Source: Novosphingobium sp.
Lineage (GTDB): Bacteria; Pseudomonadota; Alphaproteobacteria; Sphingomonadales; Sphingomonadaceae
Direction of reading: 5' to 3'
Length of the DNA stretch: 11,708 nt
NCBI GenBank assembly: GCA_021299075.1
Contig: JAJTFU010000039.1
Location: 1-11,708 of the forward strand
The notes under the pieces were generated by a model. That model saw only the letters and a program-made list of their open reading frames with translations. It had not been told where the DNA came from and did not search any database. This document shows positions 6,531-11,708 of the stretch, one piece after another (the stretch's first letter is position 1; every line of letters begins with the position of its first letter). A program made the position numbers and the translations under genes.

Positions 6531-7660
6531 GCGATCTGCCGCTTGATCGCGCGCGTCACGCGCAGGAAGAAGAAGGCGCCAAAGCCCATTAGCGCCAGGA
6601 TGTTGGGCAGAAACATCGACCAGATATCCCCGACTAGGAACACGCTTTGCAGCGGCGGGATCAGATAGCGCGCCGGGACGATATAGGTCAGCCACTGGAT
6701 CGCGGTGGGCATTGAATCGATCTCGAACAGAAAGCCCGACAGTAGCAGCGAGGGCAGAAAGCCCGACAGAAGCGCGAACTGCGTGGAGACGAACTGGTTC
6801 TTGGTCCCCGCCGAAATCAGCAACCCCTGCCCCAGAACGGCCGCCAGGAACGCCGACGAGACCAGAAACAGCGCCAGAAACGAGCCGCGGAACGGCAAGC
6901 CATAGCCTAGCACCGCTACCGCCACGCAGATCGCCGTCGAGGCCAGGCCCAGCACATAGTAAGGCAGCAATTTGCTGAGCACGAGCGCCGGGATCGAGAT
7001 CGGCGTCGATAGCAGTCCTTCCATCGTCCCGCGCTCATACTCGCGGGCCATGATGAGCGCGGTCAGCAGGCTGCCGATCATGGCCATGACGATCCCGATC
7101 GCGCCGGGTACCAGCATGTAGCGGCTCTCCAGCTCCGGATTGTAGGTATAGCGGGCAATCAGGCTCAAGGGTGGGACAAACGCCTGGTCCTGCTGGCGTG
7201 CGCGCGCTTCGGTCCAGCTGCGGAGCGTTCCGCGCAGATTGGCCGCCAGCAGCGTCGCCGTATTGACCTGCGAGCCATCGGTTACGAGCTGGACGGCCGG
7301 CGCGGTACCGCTGGCCAGATCGCGCTCAAAACCATCGGGGATTACCACGAAACCGCGCAAAGCCCCGCTGCGGAGCTGCGGCTCAGCTTCGGCAACGCTG
7401 CTCTGCTCGGCTATCCGGAAGTAGGAATTGTTCGAAAGCGTCGCGGCCAGATCGCGTGAGGCGCTGGTGCGGTCGAGGTCGATCAGCCCGGTACGGGTGC
7501 CATGGACATCCAGCGTGACAGCGCTGCCAAACAGGAACATCAGGATCAGAGGCATCAGCACGACCAGCCCGAAGGTCGAAGGATCGAGCCAGATCTGGGC
7601 CCATTCCTTGGCCCGGATCGCCGCAGCGCGGCGCCAGAACAGCGGATCGCGGGCGCTCAT
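6527..7660 (-). CDS. ybhS: ABC-2 type permease, YbhS-like
   Basis: This is the first membrane subunit of the exporter, with 377 residues, the same length as E. coli YbhS. Shared landmarks are the N-terminal helix (about 31-50), LRGFVVIPDGFERDL (101-115) and VTDGSQVNTAT in the periplasmic domain, RYTYNPE (170-176), then the ABC-2 core with AREYERGTMEGLLSTPI (205-221), KLLPYYVLG, LLSGFLFEIDSMP and YIVPARYL (326-333). The conserved RGTMEGLLSTP loop is the probable contact with the ATPase. The protein should sit in the inner membrane with five to six C-terminal helices and pair with the YbhR-like subunit as a heterodimer. Its start ATG 7660 overlaps the ATPase stop by four bases and its stop overlaps the ybhR start by four, so the three proteins are probably made in fixed ratio by coupled translation. 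Confidence 0.93.
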   Translation of the reverse strand: MSARDPLFWRRAAAIRAKEWAQIWLDPSTFGLVVLMPLILMFLFGSAVTLDVHGTRTGLIDLDRTSASRDLAATLSNNSYFRIAEQSSVAEAEPQLRSGALRGFVVIPDGFERDLASGTAPAVQLVTDGSQVNTATLLAANLRGTLRSWTEARARQQDQAFVPPLSLIARYTYNPELESRYMLVPGAIGIVMAMIGSLLTALIMAREYERGTMEGLLSTPISIPALVLSKLLPYYVLGLASTAICVAVAVLGYGLPFRGSFLALFLVSSAFLAAVLGQGLLISAGTKNQFVSTQFALLSGFLPSLLLSGFLFEIDSMPTAIQWLTYIVPARYLIPPLQSVFLVGDIWSMFLPNILALMGFGAFFFLRVTRAIKRQIA

Positions 7661-9381
7661 GCCGGAGCCTCAGCCAGGACCCGGCGCTGGGTGTCGATCA
7701 GGCTGAAGAAGGCAACCTCCAGCGATGACGCCACCGCTCCACCTGGAATTGAGTGGCGCAGCTCGTCGGGCGTACCCTGCGCAATGGTCTGCGATCGGTT
7801 GATCACCAGCACCCGGTCACAATTTTCGGCCTCATCCATGAAATGGGTCGTCACCAGGACAGCCGTGCCGCGTGCGGCGATCGCATTGATATGATGCCAG
7901 AACTCACGTCTGACCAGTGGATCGACGCCAGAGGTAGGCTCATCCAGGAACAGCACCGGCGGCGTATGCAGGACCGCTGCCCCCAGTGCGAGCCGTTGCT
8001 TAACGCCAAGCGGCAGCAGCCCCGCCGCCGTGGCCATAAAGGGCTCAAGCCCCAAGGCTGTTACCACCCGTTCGATCGCAGATGCCTGCGCAGCGCCGGT
8101 CAGGCCATAGCTTCCAACCATGAACTTCAGGTTCGTCGCCACGTTCAGGTCCGCGTAGAGCGAGAACTTCTGCGGCATATAGCCCAGCGCCTGACGGGCT
8201 TCGGCACCTGCGACAGACAAGTCGCGGCCCGCCACCGTACCGCGCCCCGCGCTTGGTGTAGCGAGACCGCACAGCATCCGGAAAGTGGTCGACTTGCCGG
8301 CGCCATTTGGTCCCAGCAGCCCGAAGATCTCGCCGGGTCGGACCGAGAACGAGATGTCCTGCGCCGCAACAAAGTCTCCGTAACGCCGGGTCAACCCGAT
8401 GGCCGCAATGGCCGGCTGGTCGGGTTGGTCGAACCGCAGCGGGAAGGCTTCGGCCAATGCGCTGGGCTGAAGTGCCGCGCCGTCATCGAGCATCGCGGCA
8501 AAGCCCTCGTCCGGACGCGCCGCCACCGGCAGCCAGTTTCCGCCTGATGGCGCTGCTGACTGGCGAGCGAGTGCATGGAGGTTTCCGCCCTCGATCCGGC
8601 CTGAAATCACGCCTCGATCAAGCAGCAGGTCCTGCAACGCCTTGCGCCTGACACCGTCCGGCAAGGGCCTCACAAAGCAGCGCCCCTCGGCCCCGGCGGC
8701 CAAGCCTGCTGGAGGGCCATGGTACCGGATTTCCCCTTCATGGAGCAGCACGATTTCGTCGCAGCGCGCCGCGTCCTCAAGGATATTGGTCGTCCAGACT
8801 AGGCTCGTTTCCGGGCCAGACAGATCCATCGCCAGTTGCCAGATTTCCTGCCGCGAAACGGGATCCACCCCAACCGAGGGTTCATCCAGCAACATCAGCC
8901 GCGGTGCCGCGACGACCGCACAGGCCAGCGCCAGTTTCTGCCGCATCCCGCCCGACAGCTTGCCAACGGCGCGGTCCAGGAACGGTTCCAGTCCGGTCAG
9001 GCGGTAAAGGTGAGACATGCGCTCAGGGCTGTCCTGCGGCTCGACCCCGCGCAGCCGGGCGTAGAGCTCCAGGTTCTGGCGCACCGTCAGTTCGGCATAG
9101 AGCGCCCCGCCCTGCGGCATATAGCCGACCTGGCTACGATCGAGCTGATCGGCCGGACCGCCCAGCAGCTCGACATCGCCGCTGTCCGCCGCCACCAGTC
9201 CGGCCAAAATCCGCATCAGCGTGGTCTTGCCGCCCGCGTCTGGCCCGACCAGCCCCAGGCGCCGGCCCGGGGCGAGGTTCAAGGAAACACCGCGCAAGGC
9301 CTCGACCGGCGGCGCACCGCGACGCGCGCCCTTGAAGCGCTTGGACACGCCTTCAAGCCGGAGGAGCGGAGCCTCCGCCAT
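7657..9381 (-). CDS. ybhF: Dual-domain ABC ATPase, YbhF-like
   Basis: This is the ATPase of the exporter, with two nucleotide-binding domains in one chain of 574 residues (E. coli YbhF is 578). Domain 1: Walker A GPDAGGKT (46-53), Q-loop region YMPQ (87-90), signature LSGGM (142-146), Walker B LMLLDE (162-167). At the switch-histidine position it reads TTN (N199) instead of His. Domain 2: Walker A GPNGAGKS (357-364), YMPQ (401-404), a degenerate signature LPLGV (456-460), Walker B LFLDE (477-481) and a normal switch His (H513). Because each ATP site combines the Walker motifs of one domain with the signature of the other, both defects fall in the same site, leaving one consensus and one degenerate site. 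The start ATG 9381 has GAGG (9389-9392) overlapping the ybhG stop, 9 bases away; its stop overlaps the ybhS start. Confidence 0.95.
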   Translation of the reverse strand: MAEAPLLRLEGVSKRFKGARRGAPPVEALRGVSLNLAPGRRLGLVGPDAGGKTTLMRILAGLVAADSGDVELLGGPADQLDRSQVGYMPQGGALYAELTVRQNLELYARLRGVEPQDSPERMSHLYRLTGLEPFLDRAVGKLSGGMRQKLALACAVVAAPRLMLLDEPSVGVDPVSRQEIWQLAMDLSGPETSLVWTTNILEDAARCDEIVLLHEGEIRYHGPPAGLAAGAEGRCFVRPLPDGVRRKALQDLLLDRGVISGRIEGGNLHALARQSAAPSGGNWLPVAARPDEGFAAMLDDGAALQPSALAEAFPLRFDQPDQPAIAAIGLTRRYGDFVAAQDISFSVRPGEIFGLLGPNGAGKSTTFRMLCGLATPSAGRGTVAGRDLSVAGAEARQALGYMPQKFSLYADLNVATNLKFMVGSYGLTGAAQASAIERVVTALGLEPFMATAAGLLPLGVKQRLALGAAVLHTPPVLFLDEPTSGVDPLVRREFWHHINAIAARGTAVLVTTHFMDEAENCDRVLVINRSQTIAQGTPDELRHSIPGGAVASSLEVAFFSLIDTQRRVLAEAPA

Positions 9382-9390
9382 GGCGCAGCC

Positions 9391-10416
9391 TCAACGCTTT
9401 CCGTCGCTGGGAACGGTAACGGTAACCGGCTGCCCCTGGCGCAGTTCGCCCTGTGGATCGTCCACGGTCAGGCGTAGGCGGTAAACCAGATCGGCGCGCA
9501 GCTGCTCGGTCTGGACGGTCTTCGGGGTGAACTCCGCAACCGGGGCAATATAACCAATCTTCGCCGGCCAACGCTTGTCGCTGCCATCAACGCTCACCGT
9601 AACGGCCATGCCCGGACGGACCTTCGGCAGGTCCGGTTCGGCAACATAGGCGCGGACCCGGACTGGCTGGGTCAAGGCAACGGTCAGCACGGTCTGGCCG
9701 GGCTGGACGATCGCGCCGATTTCACGGGCGCGCGTCAGCACCTGGCCAGGCTCTGCCGCGGTAATCCGGGCATCGAAAATGTCGGTCTGGACTGCGCGGC
9801 GTTCGGCGAAGGCGACGTTGCGTGACGCCTCGCTAGCGGCGCGATCCTCGCTCCGCACGCCTTCCTCGGCCAGCGACAAGGCGTTGCGTGCAGCAGCCAG
9901 GCTGGCCTGGGCCGCCGCGACGGCAGCCTCGGCCGTCTGGACGTCGGCCTTGCTGATGAAGCCCTTGTCGACCAGCGCCTGGCGCCGTTCGAACTGGCGG
10001 CGTGCTTCGAGCAAGCGCGCTTCGGCGGCAGCGACGCTGGCCCGAGCCTCCCCGACTTCCTGCGGGCGCGAGCCATTGGCATCGCGGGCGGCGGCGGCAC
10101 TGGCAGCATCGAGCCGGGCAGCTGCGCCAGCCAAGCGATCATCGAGCGGACGGGTATCGAGTTCGGCGAGGAGCTGCCCTGGCGCAACCCGATCACCTTC
10201 ATCGACGTAAAGCTTGCTGATCCGGCCGCCGACGCGGAAGCCGAGCTGTACCTCGCGAATCTCGACGTTGCCATAGAGCTTGAGCTGGCCGTCGTCCTGC
10301 GGCCCCCACAGGCCGGCCCAGCGACCACCCAGGTACACCAGTCCCGCCAGAATAATCAGCAGGATCACTGGCTTCAGCCGGTTTGGTTTCGCGGTCCCCG
10401 CGGGCGTATCGCCCAT
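9391..10416 (-). CDS. ybhG: HlyD-family periplasmic adaptor, YbhG-like
   Basis: This is the membrane-fusion (adaptor) subunit, which links inner-membrane ABC exporters to the periplasm or an outer-membrane channel. It has 341 residues, against about 332 in E. coli YbhG. One N-terminal membrane anchor (about 15-33) is followed by LYGNVEIREVQLGFRVGGRI (47-66) and VDEGDRVAPGQLLAELD (71-87), the first lipoyl half. A long Ala/Glu/Arg-rich coiled-coil hairpin runs about 92-212. The second lipoyl half and beta-barrel contain GQVLTRARE (224-232) and PVRVRAYVAEPDL (251-263). The block AEFTPKTVQTEQLRADLVYR (294-313) is diagnostic of the YbhG group. It is the first gene of the operon. ATG 10416 has a near-perfect GGAGG six bases upstream. 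No outer-membrane TolC-like gene is in the window. Confidence 0.95.
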   Translation of the reverse strand: MGDTPAGTAKPNRLKPVILLIILAGLVYLGGRWAGLWGPQDDGQLKLYGNVEIREVQLGFRVGGRISKLYVDEGDRVAPGQLLAELDTRPLDDRLAGAAARLDAASAAAARDANGSRPQEVGEARASVAAAEARLLEARRQFERRQALVDKGFISKADVQTAEAAVAAAQASLAAARNALSLAEEGVRSEDRAASEASRNVAFAERRAVQTDIFDARITAAEPGQVLTRAREIGAIVQPGQTVLTVALTQPVRVRAYVAEPDLPKVRPGMAVTVSVDGSDKRWPAKIGYIAPVAEFTPKTVQTEQLRADLVYRLRLTVDDPQGELRQGQPVTVTVPSDGKR

Positions 10417-10422
10417 TATTAT

Positions 10423-10427
10423 CCTCC
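10423..10427 (-). promoter_or_regulatory. Strong ribosome binding site of ybhG
   Basis: GGAGG on the minus strand lies 6 bases before ATG 10416, the best Shine-Dalgarno in the window. It marks the translational start of the four-gene operon. Confidence 0.7.
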
Positions 10428-10431
10428 CCTG

Positions 10432-10446
10432 GAATCTCGAAGATTC
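10432..10446. promoter_or_regulatory. Perfect 6-3-6 inverted repeat in the ybhG leader
   Basis: GAATCT-CGA-AGATTC is a perfect dyad just upstream of the ybhG ribosome binding site, in the position where a repressor would block transcription. E. coli ybhGFSR is controlled by a TetR-type repressor (CecR/YbiH) encoded next to it; no such gene is in this window. An RNA hairpin role is less likely because only 6 pairs close a 3-base loop. Confidence 0.4.
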
Positions 10447-10453
10447 ACAAGTG

Positions 10454-10470
10454 GAAGCTACCCGAAGCTA
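10454..10470. repeat. Two GAAGCTA direct repeats, 10 bases apart
   Basis: GAAGCTA occurs at 10454-10460 and 10464-10470, one helical turn apart, between the amidotransferase stop and ybhG. On the minus strand a TTGACC (10477-10482) followed after 16 bases by TAGCTT (10455-10460) could be a weak promoter, with the first repeat as its -10. Such phased repeats can bind activators, but the copies are short. Confidence 0.3.
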
Positions 10471-10487
10471 GCAAACGGTCAAGGCCG

Positions 10488-11708
10488 TCAGGCGATGATC
10501 CCCAGTCGGGCGAGCGAGCGATCAAGCATCAGCAACTGCCACAGCAGGCGGCCGTGGTCGGCGCTGCCGGCGATATGCTCTTCGGCGATGCGGCTCAGCG
10601 CCGGGCCATCGAACCAGCCGGTGCGCGACAAGGCGGCGCTGCTGCCGATGGCGCGGGCCGATCCGGCCAGCGGTCCGCGCAGCCATTGGCTGATCGGTGT
10701 GACAAAGCCCTGCTTGGGGCGGAACAGCACCTCATCGGGCAGATAGCGGCGCATCGCCTGCTTCATCAGCCACTTGCCCTGCCCGCGCCGCAGTCGCAGC
10801 CGTTCAGGCAGTGCCGCGGCAAACTCGATCAGGCGATGATCGAGCAAGGGCTCGCGCGCTTCCAGGCTGACTGCCATGCTGGTGCGATCGACCTTGGTCA
10901 GGATATCGCCCGGCAGCCAGAACTTGAGATCGGCATATTGCGCCTGGTCCAATCCCGAGCGGGCCGGCGCCTGGTGCATCAGATCGACAAAGGCCTGTTC
11001 AGCCCGATAGTCACCACGCTCGCGCAGGAATTCGGGCGAATAGAGCCGCTCGCGCAGTTCCGGCGGGGTGAAGCCGACCGCGCGAGCATAGCCATGGGCC
11101 CCATCGACCGCCAGCGATTGAAACGTCGCCTTGGCCCGCAGCGGACGCGGAGCCCAATCGGCCTTGGGATAGATCGCCCCCAGCGCGCCGAATACCGGCT
11201 GGCGCAGCGCCCCCGGCAGCAGCGACCGAACCCGCTCCTCCGCATGATGGAAGCGGTGGCGGCGGTAACCGGCCAGCGCCTCGTCGGCCCCGTCGCCCGA
11301 TAGCGCGACAGTTACGGTTTCGCGGGCAAGTTGGCTGACCCGCCAGGTCGGCAGGGCCGAGGCATCGGCAAAGGGCTCGTCAAACATGCCGACCAGCGTA
11401 TCGACATGCTCGAAATCATCGCTGCCAACTACCCGGGCCCGGTGATTGCTGCCGAAACGTTCGGCGACGAGCTGCGCATGGGCGGTTTCGTCAAGCGAGG
11501 CTTCGTCGAAACCGATGCTGCAGGTATTGACCGGGTTATGGCTCGCCTCGGCCATCAGCGCGACCACGCTCGAGCTATCAACCCCGCCCGAGAGGAATGC
11601 CCCCAGCGGCACGTCCGAGACCATTCGCGAGGTAACCGCCTGGCGCAGCAGGTGCAGCAGTTCGGCTTCCAGATCGGCCGCGCGGCCCTGGCGGCGCTCG
11701 GCAAAGCT
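10488..11708 (-). CDS. Asparagine-synthase-like amidotransferase, exosortase-A type (3' part)
   Basis: The frame is open from the right edge to the stop at 10488-10490; about 406 C-terminal residues are visible, and the N-terminal glutaminase domain lies outside. The visible part is the ATP-dependent synthetase domain of glutamine-hydrolysing asparagine synthases. The PP-loop SGGVDSS is encoded at 11591-11571 and the second nucleotide-binding block LSGDGADE at 11303-11280. Further blocks, such as YPKADWAPRPLRAK, LPGDILTKVDRTSMA, EAREPLLDHRLIEFAA and LFRPKQGFVTPISQWLRGPL, resemble the amidotransferase 1 family that accompanies exosortase A (XrtA/PEP-CTERM) and exopolysaccharide loci more than housekeeping AsnB. 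The role would be amide transfer onto a polysaccharide or related precursor, substrate unknown. ybhG follows after 71 bases on the same strand with no clear terminator between. Confidence 0.85.
   Translation of the reverse strand, partial: SFAERRQGRAADLEAELLHLLRQAVTSRMVSDVPLGAFLSGGVDSSSVVALMAEASHNPVNTCSIGFDEASLDETAHAQLVAERFGSNHRARVVGSDDFEHVDTLVGMFDEPFADASALPTWRVSQLARETVTVALSGDGADEALAGYRRHRFHHAEERVRSLLPGALRQPVFGALGAIYPKADWAPRPLRAKATFQSLAVDGAHGYARAVGFTPPELRERLYSPEFLRERGDYRAEQAFVDLMHQAPARSGLDQAQYADLKFWLPGDILTKVDRTSMAVSLEAREPLLDHRLIEFAAALPERLRLRRGQGKWLMKQAMRRYLPDEVLFRPKQGFVTPISQWLRGPLAGSARAIGSSAALSRTGWFDGPALSRIAEEHIAGSADHGRLLWQLLMLDRSLARLGIIA

Noticed and set aside
6531..6695. N-terminal extension of the ybhR reading frame
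   Set aside because: It overlaps the C-terminus of ybhS; ATG 6530 gives exactly the YbhR length and an ATGA junction.
7753..8547. 264-residue plus-strand frame opposite ybhF
   Set aside because: It lies wholly within the dual ATPase gene and has a Gln/Arg/His-rich shadow composition without motifs.
10475..10488. Possible terminator after the amidotransferase (ACGG/CCGT with 6-base loop, then TTT)
   Set aside because: A four-pair stem and three T bases are too weak for an intrinsic terminator.
10383..11303. 306-residue plus-strand frame opposite the amidotransferase
   Set aside because: It covers the ybhG leader and conserved amidotransferase blocks on the other strand; no domain is visible.

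Overview
The window is GC-rich, tightly packed bacterial chromosome that looks alphaproteobacterial, most likely from the order Sphingomonadales. This is inferred from the family mix: an exosortase-A type amidotransferase, an HLD-I haloalkane dehalogenase, a membrane-anchored LuxR-type regulator, sdhB next to zapE, and alphaproteobacterial-looking protein sequences. There are eleven genes, two of them cut by the window edges. I see no rRNA, tRNA, CRISPR array or insertion sequence, and no gene-free gap longer than about 100 bases.

Left part, plus strand (1-4328). First comes the 3' end of an HLD-I type haloalkane dehalogenase. An 80-base gap with three small inverted repeats follows, then a small LuxR/GerE helix-turn-helix protein with a C-terminal membrane helix. 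Next is a compact cluster: sdhB (iron-sulfur subunit of succinate dehydrogenase, here without sdhC, sdhD or sdhA beside it), a PaaI-like hotdog thioesterase, and zapE (AFG1-like ATPase, starting inside the thioesterase stop codon). A pirin-family cupin with its own good ribosome binding site ends this strand.

Middle, minus strand (4325-5423). A crotonase-fold protein converges on pirin with a 4-base overlap. It matches RpfF, the synthase of diffusible signal factor (DSF, cis-2-unsaturated fatty acid quorum signals), and keeps both catalytic glutamates at the RpfF spacing. No RpfC, RpfG or RpfR partner is in the window.

Right part, minus strand (5424-10487). Four genes form an operon matching E. 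coli ybhG-ybhF-ybhS-ybhR in order, domain layout and (for S and R) exact length: a HlyD-type periplasmic adaptor, an ABC ATPase with two nucleotide-binding domains, and two ABC-2 permeases. Junctions are a 9-base gap and two 4-base ATGA overlaps. The leader in front of ybhG carries a perfect 6-3-6 inverted repeat and a 10-base-phased direct repeat. These are candidate operator sites, since no regulator gene sits next to the operon.

Right edge (10488-11708, minus). The C-terminal two thirds of an asparagine-synthase-like amidotransferase of the exosortase-A (XrtA/PEP-CTERM) type suggests an exopolysaccharide/exosortase locus beyond the edge.

Most of the window is recognisable biology. The parts most worth a second look are the partnerless RpfF-like DSF synthase downstream of the Ybh-type exporter, the asymmetric ATP sites of the YbhF-like protein, and the membrane-tethered LuxR-type regulator just upstream of a stand-alone sdhB.
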